A stretch of 64,000 nt of DNA, taken from the NCBI GenBank assembly GCA_020054495.1, contig JAHWGK010000008.1, positions 1 to 64,000 of the forward strand. The letters are read 5' to 3'. The notes below the pieces were generated by a model. The model had not been told where the DNA came from, ran no database searches, and saw only the letters and a program-made list of their open reading frames with translations. This stretch comes from Thermoplasmata archaeon. GTDB lineage: Archaea > Thermoplasmatota > E2 > DHVEG-1. The position numbers and the translations under genes are program-made. Positions within the stretch are counted from its first letter, which is position 1. The number at the start of each line of letters is the position of its first letter. This document shows positions 17,265 to 25,284 of this stretch, piece by piece.

Positions 17265-18032
17265 TTACAAAACTTTCCTTGCAAATGTTAAATATCCTGT
17301 GTGACCGAGCATGTTAAAACTGGGTCTAGTACCACGATCAGATACTACCATCTCTCGCTGAATGTTTTCAATTGTTTTTACTTCTATAAAACTGTGTTTT
17401 TCAATTTCTTTAACAGTCTTTTCCACCTGCGATATAAGCGGAGAGTAAGAACACAAGTAACCACCAGGTTTAAGCGCTTTCCACACATGAGTAACAGCGT
17501 TCCATGGATCAGGAATATCAAGGACCACGGCATCTAATTGTTTTTCTTCTATTCCTTTTGTAATATCCTTTATTTTTGCTGTAACATAGTTGTCCAGTTT
17601 CGCTGTTTTTAGGTTTTTCATAGCATGCTCAATAAAATCCTCACGAATATCATATGAAACAATTTTTCCACTTGGCATTATAGCAGTTACAAGTGCAATG
17701 GTAAGGGAACCTGAGCCGATACCTGCCTCTAACACTTTTTGACCAGATTCAACAGAACAATTCATAATAATATGTGCAGCATCTCTAGGAAGAATAATCT
17801 GTGCACGGCGTTTCAAACCTTGGAGTTTATCCTGTAAAGAGGGGCGAAGAACCCAAAATTGTTTATTTCCAATCTCAATTTGTTCTCCATACTTTTTTCC
17901 AACGAGAATTGATGGATCTATAACGCCAACACCTTTGATTTTATCAGTTTTACCACCTGTGTCAACTAAGAATTTTCTAAAAGCAATGTCAATGAGAACC
18001 ACGGTGTCCTTTTTTTTCACTTTTATTACCAT
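17265..18032 (-). CDS. trmI: tRNA (adenine-N1)-methyltransferase TrmI
   Basis: 255 residues. It methylates adenine at position 57 and/or 58 of the T-loop of tRNA. The small N-terminal beta domain is followed by a SAM-binding Rossmann fold (VLEAGIGSGSLTIAL) and the DIPDPWNAV motif of the active site. Archaeal members act as tetramers. It is 13 bases downstream of the RaSEA gene on the same strand, so two tRNA-modification genes are probably co-transcribed. Confidence 0.92.
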   Translation of the reverse strand: MVIKVKKKDTVVLIDIAFRKFLVDTGGKTDKIKGVGVIDPSILVGKKYGEQIEIGNKQFWVLRPSLQDKLQGLKRRAQIILPRDAAHIIMNCSVESGQKVLEAGIGSGSLTIALVTAIMPSGKIVSYDIREDFIEHAMKNLKTAKLDNYVTAKIKDITKGIEEKQLDAVVLDIPDPWNAVTHVWKALKPGGYLCSYSPLISQVEKTVKEIEKHSFIEVKTIENIQREMVVSDRGTRPSFNMLGHTGYLTFARKVL

Positions 18033-18045
18033 ATTTATCTTGTCC

Positions 18046-19077
18046 TTACATGTTCACAAGAGAACCAAAACCAAGATCTTCTATATCGAGTTGATCGAGC
18101 CATTTTTCTTTACAATTACAATCAAGCTCCTTAAACACATTTATATTTTGCGAAAGAGAAAACTCATATACTGCATCAAGAAATCTACGATCACATAATT
18201 TACAGTTATGTGCACCTCTGATACTTCCACCACCTGCTATATCACATTTAATTCTAACACTTCCAGCAGTTTTTTTACTTTCTTTAAGTATTTTAACAAC
18301 ACTAAAAAGCCATGCTGGCCGGTACTGTTTTCGATTCCATAAATAATTCACTAACGTATTTCGCTGTACGTTAGTTGGATTAAATGAAACAGTATCGGTA
18401 ATTGTTTTAATTTTATCAACGGTATTTATTGCATCTTCGATTGATTCTTTTTCTGTTAAAAATGGAGGTTTAATCAAAACGTACGTTTTCAACTTAACAT
18501 CTTGTTTTTTTAGTATTTTTGTAGCTTTTTTATATTCTTCAAATGTAAATCCCTTGTTTAAACAGTGTTCACGCACAAAATTACTAGCAGATTCAAGGCC
18601 AATTCCAATTTCAAAGGTTTTAGATTTGAAATAATCTTTGATTTCTGAGAGTTTTTCATCTGTAATAAATTCTGGCCTTGATTCTACAGATACTTTATCA
18701 GCTGTTTCTACAAGTTTACCTAGGATTTTTTTTCTAACTATAGGTTTTATTTCTTTATCATCTAAAAAACTGCCAGATGTAAAAATTTTAATAAAATTTT
18801 GCCCAGAATAATTATTCATTGCTGTATCAAACTGTGCTAACAGGTCACTATCAGATACATTCTCCCACATACTGTCGTTGAAATATCCACACATACTGCA
18901 TCCAGAGTTTAGAGCCCAAGAGCACCCCTTCGTTCTAAAAATAATTACAAAAGCATCAATTATTTTGTCATCTAAAACATCTTTTTCAGACCAACAACTC
19001 ACTGGTTTTTTAGCATCTTTAGATTTTGGCGTGAAATCTTTCTTTAGATTTCTACAGAATTGTGCTATTTCGTTCAT
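18046..19077 (-). CDS. archaeosine biosynthesis radical SAM protein RaSEA
   Basis: 343 residues. RaSEA, with ArcS, converts the lysine adduct of preQ0 at position 15 of archaeal tRNA to archaeosine. The radical SAM cysteines appear in GCSWALNSGCSMCGYFND (~residues 51-63), which is characteristic of this family. Other signs are GIGLESASNFVREHC and YVLIKPPFLTEKE, and C-terminal cysteines (HNCKLCDRRF, LDCNCKEKW). The start overlaps the stop of the upstream membrane-protein gene (ATGA). ArcS and TGT are not in the window. Confidence 0.88.
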   Translation of the reverse strand: MNEIAQFCRNLKKDFTPKSKDAKKPVSCWSEKDVLDDKIIDAFVIIFRTKGCSWALNSGCSMCGYFNDSMWENVSDSDLLAQFDTAMNNYSGQNFIKIFTSGSFLDDKEIKPIVRKKILGKLVETADKVSVESRPEFITDEKLSEIKDYFKSKTFEIGIGLESASNFVREHCLNKGFTFEEYKKATKILKKQDVKLKTYVLIKPPFLTEKESIEDAINTVDKIKTITDTVSFNPTNVQRNTLVNYLWNRKQYRPAWLFSVVKILKESKKTAGSVRIKCDIAGGGSIRGAHNCKLCDRRFLDAVYEFSLSQNINVFKELDCNCKEKWLDQLDIEDLGFGSLVNM

Positions 19078-20243
19078 TTCTGGTTTCTTCTATCTTTCTT
19101 CCGGTATTTAAAGATTAGAACAACGACAACAAGAGAGATAAGAAATACTAATATCTCAAAACCTGGTGCCATAACATAACGTGGACCCGGAAGTTTTATT
19201 TCTGGCGAAGGCTCTGTTCCAACGTTTGGATCATCAACTACACTAAAATAATATGGGACGGTGTCAATTATTGTATTGTTAAACTCCACAAATTTACCAT
19301 CAACTATGTGATTTTCGAAATAATAGATTATTTCAGCTGATATGTTGACTGTAGCGTTCTCGTTTTCTAACCAACCATTTTTCTTTGGAGTAGATAGATA
19401 ATAATCGTCTTGTTCAGATTTTGTTGCATTAATTTCCATACCATCATTAACAGAATAGTAAACTCTGCTAACATCGGTGTTTATACCAAATTTAAGTGTA
19501 GTAGCATGTCCTATTCTGGGACCTGGCGAAACATCTGCATCTAGAGGTTCAGGACAAGTTATTGTGCTATTACTATATGCAAAAGAACCTTCTCTTACTG
19601 TAGCATGACCACTAGAGTCCTCAATTGTTATTTTAAAATTGTATGTGTCTGTATTCTCTGTTAAATTGTCTGGGCTCTGATAAGTATAGCTGAAAATATT
19701 ATTATTAAAATCAAAATTGGGAGATTCTGTTGTTCCATCTGGATAAGTCAAATCAAATTTGATATTTTGTTTTTCAATCCCTACGTTATCTGTTATCTTT
19801 CCCACAATTAATACTGTACCGCCTAACTCCTGCATACCTGGCAAAACCGCAACTTCTACACGTGGTGCTTCATCATCATAAAACGGCGGGTTGACAAGCA
19901 CTATAACCACTATTAGCCAAGAGAAGAAATAAACAGCATAAGAGCCGAACCAATTTTTCCGTCCAAAATCAGTTAGATCAAGATTTAATCGTATGAAAAT
20001 AGATTTCAAAAATGCTGCGTTAACAACTACAACAAGTAAAACCAGCTCCCATCGAAGATAATGTTTACCCATAAGAGCCCAAAAACCAAAACATACAAGG
20101 CCCATAAAACAGCCGAATAAGAATGAAATAAACGTGGATTTGATGTTTCGTCTTTCTCTTTTAAAAAATGATTCTTCATCAAATTTTGGTAACTTAAAGG
20201 GTTTATCTTCCTCCTCGTCTTTTTCTTTCCTTCGTTTTGCCAT
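19074..20243 (-). CDS. membrane protein with Ig-like outer region and PGF-type C-terminal segment
   Basis: 389 residues, family not recognised. The charged N-terminus is followed by three membrane helices (~residues 35-60, 65-90, 95-120). An outer region of ~220 residues has Ig-like character (VLIVGKITDNVGI, FKITIEDSSGHA) and many Asn-x-Ser/Thr sites. The C-terminus reads APGFEILVFLISLVVVVLIF then KYRKKDRR. A PGF motif, one helix and a basic end resemble PGF-CTERM signals handled by archaeosortases, although here a multi-spanning N-terminus is present too. It overlaps the RaSEA start by four bases. Confidence 0.7.
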   Translation of the reverse strand: MAKRRKEKDEEEDKPFKLPKFDEESFFKRERRNIKSTFISFLFGCFMGLVCFGFWALMGKHYLRWELVLLVVVVNAAFLKSIFIRLNLDLTDFGRKNWFGSYAVYFFSWLIVVIVLVNPPFYDDEAPRVEVAVLPGMQELGGTVLIVGKITDNVGIEKQNIKFDLTYPDGTTESPNFDFNNNIFSYTYQSPDNLTENTDTYNFKITIEDSSGHATVREGSFAYSNSTITCPEPLDADVSPGPRIGHATTLKFGINTDVSRVYYSVNDGMEINATKSEQDDYYLSTPKKNGWLENENATVNISAEIIYYFENHIVDGKFVEFNNTIIDTVPYYFSVVDDPNVGTEPSPEIKLPGPRYVMAPGFEILVFLISLVVVVLIFKYRKKDRRNQK

Positions 20244-20284
20244 TAGTGGGGGGATAGAATTCTTATTTAAAGGCTTTTCTCATA

Positions 20285-20650
20285 TTATTTTTTTGCCTTT
20301 TTTGATTTCTTAGTTTCGGTTTTTGCCTTTTTCTTCTCGAGTTTTAATCGCTCTTTTTCAACCTCGGTTTTCAGTTTTTCCGTCTCCAGCTCAACTGAAG
20401 GATGAACCTTTACAACTTCTTCTGTTGTAGATAAGCCTGCGCGATATTTATATGTAAAGAACAAAGAAATTATTATGTATATGACTAAAATAACAACCAA
20501 AATAATAATAATTGGAGTCGGAAATTCTAATTGTTCAAAAAAAATGAGTCTAATTGCAAGAAATACTGAAAGAAGAACAGTACCCGCCCAAGCATGATGA
20601 CGAAATGCTTGATATTTCCTCTTACTCTCTGGTAAACTCTTATTATTCAT
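20285..20650 (-). CDS. small two-helix membrane protein with charged tail
   Basis: 121 residues, function unknown. Two membrane helices (GTVLLSVFLAIRLIFF and IIIILVVILVIYIIISLFF) are followed by ~50 residues rich in Lys and Glu, ending KKAKTETKKSKKAKK, probably a coiled coil or nucleic-acid-binding tail in the cytoplasm. The start ATG overlaps the serS stop (ATGA), indicating translational coupling with seryl-tRNA synthetase. No domain family recognised. Confidence 0.7.
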   Translation of the reverse strand: MNNKSLPESKRKYQAFRHHAWAGTVLLSVFLAIRLIFFEQLEFPTPIIIILVVILVIYIIISLFFTYKYRAGLSTTEEVVKVHPSVELETEKLKTEVEKERLKLEKKKAKTETKKSKKAKK

Positions 20651-22143
20651 AGGAATTCAGTGCCTTCAGGCAATTCCTTCAAATATTTTCTAAAACCAGT
20701 TGGCCATTTATCAGGATCAAGACCTTTTTGAGCTAAAAATGCTGTTGTCCAACGTTCAAGACCAATACCGGAGCATCCGCTCCAAAGCTCACTTTTTTGA
20801 GCTTTTATATTAAATGCTTTTATGTACTTATCCCCAAGGATACTTAGGTTTTGGAATTCAAGCCACTCTGATTTTTTACGATCACCTCGATATGGCATAT
20901 AGGCTTCAAAATCAATGGTTCCGGTATCCTGATTACCAGCGTCGCCAATTTTTCCTGCTTGAGCCAGATACCATGGAGTAACCCATGCCATACGCCATTC
21001 AAGCTTAAAAATTTCGTTAAAAACATGCTTATACCTCTCAAGTAGTTTTTCACGAAGATTGAGAAGCTGCTCTTTGGTTCCAATGTAAACTGGTTCAATA
21101 CGATGAAACTCATCAACACGCTCTATACCATGTCTTCCACCTGATTCATATCTACCTGAAACAGCAGTTTTATCATATATTAACACAGGAAGCGATTTTT
21201 CAGAAATAGTTTTTCCCGTGAAAGACCAATAAATCACAGGGCATTGAGCATAACAAATACCTGCAGTAGGAATTGAAACATTCTTCTGCAATTCATCAAA
21301 AGGAACTTCTTTTGTGATCTTTGTAAGATCAACAAATCTTTCCCATTTTTCAGTATCTCTAGTTGCAGGTTCAGTGATATAGTAAAACTCACCAGGCATT
21401 CCCTCGAGATGACCAGTCTTTAGCCATATATCAAATGGAACCATACTAGACTCAATAATTTCTTGAAAACCGAGCGGCTTTAATACTTCATCAATTGCAA
21501 TTTTTTCCATTGTTTTTAAAATAGCAGCGGCTTGAGGACGATAAAACCATTTACCCTTTGTAGGGCCTTGTTTCAACCAACTAAGTTTTACCATTTCCTC
21601 AGTTGGATCCTTTAACCATACCTGTTTTTTCTCACCAGATTCCCAGATTAATTTCCAGAATTCTCCTTTGCCTTCATAATATTGATTTTCAACTTTTTCT
21701 TTTACAAGGGTGATCATTCTGTCTATGTAATTCCTTTGTAAAAATTCTTCATCAACATCCTTTAACATAATAGTTGCTTGTTTTTCTTCAAGTTTTACAT
21801 CTGCAAAAGGTATTGTAATTTTTTTCAATGGTTTTTTAACAAGTTCAAATCCTATTTTGTATTTCTCAATATTTATTTCTCTTACGCCAAGATGATGCTT
21901 TTTACCAAACTCTTTACTTATAGCATTTTTCATTTGAAGAAGTACATTATGCGGACGGAAACTTCCTTCAGAAACAATGTCAAAAGAAAGCGAGTTTTTT
22001 TGAATTTTCAAACTTTTAATTTTGGCACTTTTGTCTTGTCTAATTAGACTTTTACTATAGCTTGAAATAAAAGCCTCAATTTCCCTTTTAATTGAAGAAA
22101 CATCACCGCTGAACGTAAAATCTACCTTTAAATCAAATTTCAT
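20647..22143 (-). CDS. serS: seryl-tRNA synthetase, type-2 (methanogen type)
   Basis: 498 residues. It charges tRNA-Ser. The sequence matches the rare zinc-dependent SerRS described in methanogens, not the usual bacterial/eukaryotic type. Zinc-ligand regions are GICYAQCPVIYW, GIERVDEFHRIEP and WSGCSGIGLERW. The N-terminal ~165 residues form the type-2 tRNA-binding domain. In non-methanogens this form is uncommon, which helps place the organism. It overlaps a small membrane-protein gene downstream and is 27 bases from pcc1 upstream. Confidence 0.93.
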   Translation of the reverse strand: MKFDLKVDFTFSGDVSSIKREIEAFISSYSKSLIRQDKSAKIKSLKIQKNSLSFDIVSEGSFRPHNVLLQMKNAISKEFGKKHHLGVREINIEKYKIGFELVKKPLKKITIPFADVKLEEKQATIMLKDVDEEFLQRNYIDRMITLVKEKVENQYYEGKGEFWKLIWESGEKKQVWLKDPTEEMVKLSWLKQGPTKGKWFYRPQAAAILKTMEKIAIDEVLKPLGFQEIIESSMVPFDIWLKTGHLEGMPGEFYYITEPATRDTEKWERFVDLTKITKEVPFDELQKNVSIPTAGICYAQCPVIYWSFTGKTISEKSLPVLIYDKTAVSGRYESGGRHGIERVDEFHRIEPVYIGTKEQLLNLREKLLERYKHVFNEIFKLEWRMAWVTPWYLAQAGKIGDAGNQDTGTIDFEAYMPYRGDRKKSEWLEFQNLSILGDKYIKAFNIKAQKSELWSGCSGIGLERWTTAFLAQKGLDPDKWPTGFRKYLKELPEGTEFL

Positions 22144-22170
22144 ATTAAAACCAACATTACATATAGATTA

Positions 22171-22395
22171 TTAATCTTTATCGACCACTTTTATTGCAAC
22201 AGAAACACATGCAAGATAATCGTCAAGAGTATGAAGAAGCGAAGATATAGAATTAGTTTTTATCTGTGCTTCTAATCTTTTACCATTAACTTTTGATTTA
22301 ACAAAATGAAAGTTGTCAACTGCTATAGATTTCAGAACAGTTTTTGCTTTTTCAACATCATCAAGTTCTATAACAACATCACAGGCTACATTCAT
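22171..22395 (-). CDS. pcc1: KEOPS complex subunit Pcc1
   Basis: 74 residues, the typical size. Pcc1 dimers hold the Kae1 subunits of KEOPS, which makes the t6A modification at position 37 of ANN-decoding tRNAs. Two halves, VVIELDDVEKAKTVLKSI and SSLLHTLDDYLACVSVA, match the family. It lies 4 bases downstream of the recJ-like gene and upstream of serS, all on the minus strand. Confidence 0.87.
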   Translation of the reverse strand: MNVACDVVIELDDVEKAKTVLKSIAVDNFHFVKSKVNGKRLEAQIKTNSISSLLHTLDDYLACVSVAIKVVDKD

Positions 22396-22399
22396 ACTA

Positions 22400-23740
22400 T
22401 CACTTCAGTTGATTAATAATAATTGCATCAACCATATCTAAAAATTCTTCTTCTTTTTCATAACTAATTGTTGCACCGGCAGCAATACTATGTCCGCCGC
22501 CAAGGCCATCTAATTTTTCTGCAGCCTCTTTCATTGCAAGTCCCAAATCTAGACCCTTACTTACAAGATATTGATTTCCACGACTAGAAACATGGAGCTC
22601 ATTATTTTTCCTTACAAGAGATAAGAGTGGTTTTTCGCTATCTATAATAAAGTTAGTTGCAATTCCACCTATAACGCCACCAAGTGAAGAATTTTTACTA
22701 TAGAAAAAACGCATGCTTTTCTTTTCTTTAAAACCATCTTTTTCAAGCTTTAAAAGTTCATCAAGAATTTTTTGTTTATACTCTTTTTCAAGTTTTAATG
22801 CGTCATTAAAAGCTTTTTCGTCACCCATACAGAAAGCAAGACCTAGTCCACGATTACCACCTTTGCCACAAGAATCTAGAAGATCAGCCAACCGCTCAAG
22901 CTCACAATTAAAAATGTTAGATTTATAGCGAGGTCTAATAACTGTATCAAGAATGTTTTTCTCACAACCTTTTTCAATTAATTTCAACATAAGGTAAGAT
23001 TGTAACTGCTTTTTTGCTTCTAAACTAAGACTACTAAATTTTGTATCTTTTTTAAGTTTTAATTTATTTAATAATTTAAAAGTTCCTTTTTCATTTCCAG
23101 ATATACCAGAATAATATGGATCAACAGAGTAATATAATCCATCAAAAAGAGAATTTCCATAGAGTTTAATATCCACACATTCCTCAATAAATCCTTTTTT
23201 TAATGCTTCACCAACAATATCTTTGTTATAACCACGGAAACCACCAATGTATTGTTTATCACCAGTGGCACCTGCAAGAGATAAACCAACAAGATCCATA
23301 TTATTTGAGCTCAGTGCTTTTGAAAGCGAAAAAGCAAGTGTAGCACCACAAGCTTCATAATTACCATTAATTCCACAAAGGTTTGCATTAATCTGAAAGA
23401 CATTCTCGGCTGTTTTTTCTTTAAGATATTGATGATGGTCGATAATGATTGTCTTACAACCCATTTTTTCTATAGTTTCAATTTGACCACTTCCCATATC
23501 TGAAAAGATAATAAGTTCATTGTCTTCCTTTGACACTCGTTCTAATCCTTTGTCAAAAGGGTTTCTCATCAAAGTTGAATGAAAATCATAACCTGCACGG
23601 TGAAGAGCTTCACAAATGATTGCAGCAGAAGTAATGCCATCTGCATCATAATGAGAGATAACTCGTATCCTTGTTGACTTTTCAAATGAAAGAATTATTT
23701 CTGCTGCTTTTTTACAAAGCTCCAAAATATTCTTGGACAT
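22400..23740 (-). CDS. archaeal RecJ-like DHH phosphoesterase (GAN/RecJ family)
   Basis: 446 residues. DHH-DHHA1 architecture: the N-terminal aspartate motifs ISHYDADGITSAAI and IFSDMGSGQ, the DHH itself in IIIDHHQYL, and the C-terminal DHHA1 motif GLGGGHSIAAGATI. Archaeal relatives are single-strand 5'-3' exonucleases; some (GAN) associate with GINS in the replication fork. In many euryarchaea the gene lies next to rps15 and pcc1. Here pcc1 is adjacent, while S15 lies 3.2 kb away across two unrelated genes. Confidence 0.9.
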   Translation of the reverse strand: MSKNILELCKKAAEIILSFEKSTRIRVISHYDADGITSAAIICEALHRAGYDFHSTLMRNPFDKGLERVSKEDNELIIFSDMGSGQIETIEKMGCKTIIIDHHQYLKEKTAENVFQINANLCGINGNYEACGATLAFSLSKALSSNNMDLVGLSLAGATGDKQYIGGFRGYNKDIVGEALKKGFIEECVDIKLYGNSLFDGLYYSVDPYYSGISGNEKGTFKLLNKLKLKKDTKFSSLSLEAKKQLQSYLMLKLIEKGCEKNILDTVIRPRYKSNIFNCELERLADLLDSCGKGGNRGLGLAFCMGDEKAFNDALKLEKEYKQKILDELLKLEKDGFKEKKSMRFFYSKNSSLGGVIGGIATNFIIDSEKPLLSLVRKNNELHVSSRGNQYLVSKGLDLGLAMKEAAEKLDGLGGGHSIAAGATISYEKEEEFLDMVDAIIINQLK

Positions 23741-23784
23741 AAGGAATATAAGAAATAGACACTATCTAAAAAAATTAACCCATT

Positions 23785-23802
23785 AAAAAAAGAAAAAAAA
23801 GA
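23785..23802 (-). terminator. oligo-T terminator of the lipoprotein gene
   Basis: On the minus strand, a long T-rich run (two blocks of about 7-8 T) begins about 15 bases after the lipoprotein stop codon at 23817. Archaeal transcription ends at such runs. Confidence 0.55.
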
Positions 23803-23816
23803 GAAGCGTTTGGTTA

Positions 23817-24968
23817 TTATCCAAAGATTATTTTCAATATTGGATACTCCGCTATATATTCCTCTAACCAAGGATACTTCATTTTTATTAACCTTACCAA
23901 AGGTCTTGTGTTTTCTGTTTCAACGATTGTTTCTGCCTCCTTTGAGTCATATATAGTATTTGCTGATTTTGTTTCTAAACCTAATGGGCCTAATGTTCTG
24001 AACTCTTTTATTTCTCCCTTATGTTCACAAACACCGTTATTAGCAACAGCTCTTACCCAATATGTTGTTTCAGGTGTAAGTCCATCTTCATCTATGAAAA
24101 ACGCCCCTGTACTATCCAGCAAAATTGAATCGGTTGTTTCATCTAATTGATTTGGATTTTCATCTCCATATTCAAACCAAACATCACAGGTTGAAGTTCC
24201 TCCTAATTTGAATAATTGCCCTCGGAATTTCGCAGATGTTGTTGTAACTTCATGTGGTAAATATGTTTCAACAGTTGGCATGCCTGGAGTTACCTGAAGT
24301 CTCCAAACGCTCGCCCATGTATCTGCATCATTTGTTGCATACGCCTTAAAATGATAAGTTTGACAACTTGTAAGACCAGTAATATCTGCATGAAATGTTC
24401 CTGTGGAGGTCATTATTTCAACAGGCGTTTCCATGTTTAAATTATCAGGATCTGCACCATATTTAAATGATACATTACAAGATTGTGCACCACCCATATG
24501 AGTTAATTCACCTTCAAGTCTAGCTGAAGTAACTCCAATTGAAGAAGCATTATATACAACAACTCTTGGACCTCCAGGTATAAATGTGAAATCTAATCCT
24601 GGTTGCACCGGACTTCCTGCTGATTTATACTCCCCCATTGCCCGATAATGATATTCAGTTAAACGATCAAGACCATAAATATCAACGGAAAAGAAATTCC
24701 AGTTATCATAATTATCTGCTTCAATTGTATATTCATACATCTCCCAGTCATCATGATATTCTGTATCGTATACAAAGAATCCATCCCAATTATGGAAATT
24801 TTCACCTAATCTTAAAAATCCCCAAAGCTTAACACCTGTTCCTTCAGAATTTATATGGTCCCAATGTTTTGTCTGTATTGAATTTGGTGCAACACAGCCT
24901 GATAGTGCCGAAACAATCATTAAAAGTGGCACTAAAATTAAAATCACTTTAACTTTCTTTTTATCCAT
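23817..24968 (-). CDS. lipoprotein with fibronectin-III-like domains and FP-type C-terminal tail
   Basis: 383 residues. A signal peptide ends in a lipobox (VSALSGCVAPN), so the mature protein is probably lipid-anchored at the cysteine. After a ~110-residue N-terminal region come two repeats of ~85 residues (VTSARLEGELTHMGG ... CQTYHFKAYATN and TTSAKFRGQLFKLGG ... TTYWVRAVANN), which resemble fibronectin-III/PKD-type surface modules. The last 30 residues (RPLVRLIKMKYPWLEEYIAEYPILKIIFG in two parts: RPLVRLIKMKYPWL and YPILKIIFG) resemble the tails of the secreted peptidases. GGAGGT precedes the ATG. Function unknown. Confidence 0.72.
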   Translation of the reverse strand: MDKKKVKVILILVPLLMIVSALSGCVAPNSIQTKHWDHINSEGTGVKLWGFLRLGENFHNWDGFFVYDTEYHDDWEMYEYTIEADNYDNWNFFSVDIYGLDRLTEYHYRAMGEYKSAGSPVQPGLDFTFIPGGPRVVVYNASSIGVTSARLEGELTHMGGAQSCNVSFKYGADPDNLNMETPVEIMTSTGTFHADITGLTSCQTYHFKAYATNDADTWASVWRLQVTPGMPTVETYLPHEVTTTSAKFRGQLFKLGGTSTCDVWFEYGDENPNQLDETTDSILLDSTGAFFIDEDGLTPETTYWVRAVANNGVCEHKGEIKEFRTLGPLGLETKSANTIYDSKEAETIVETENTRPLVRLIKMKYPWLEEYIAEYPILKIIFG

Positions 24969-25284
24969 ATTTTCACCTCCAACATCTTTAAAGATGGGAT
25001 TTAATATTAATTTTTGTATTTATAATAGTTGTGATATTATCATAGGCAAATGTCGAATAAATTCACAAAATTACCTCATTAATAACAATTTTTTTTATCC
25101 TAAATATGAACGTTATTATTACAAAAGGAAAAAAAGACCAATTCTTAATTTATTAAAAGTATATCCAATTGTTTATAAATCTTAGCTTTATTTTTTACAG
25201 TTTGGGTTAGTCAGTTGTATAGAAAAAATTTTTATCTGGTAGGATATTATTATTTTTAAAAGTTTAAAGTTTTTAGTGGGGAAA
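24969..25284. promoter_or_regulatory. divergent gap with a 14-base palindrome
   Basis: A 316-base AT-rich gap between the lipoprotein and the DUF362 gene. It contains the perfect palindrome CATCTTTAAAGATG (24983-24996) ten bases beyond the lipoprotein's ribosome-binding site, in the leader or promoter of that gene. A TATA-like stretch precedes the DUF362 gene at about 25245-25260. I see no credible gene; the open frame at 24994-25185 has low-complexity Asn/Tyr/Lys composition and no ribosome-binding site. Confidence 0.5.

Noticed and set aside
24994-25185. 63-residue open frame in the gap
   Set aside because: Asn/Tyr/Lys-rich low complexity, no ribosome-binding site, overlaps the palindrome and promoter region.
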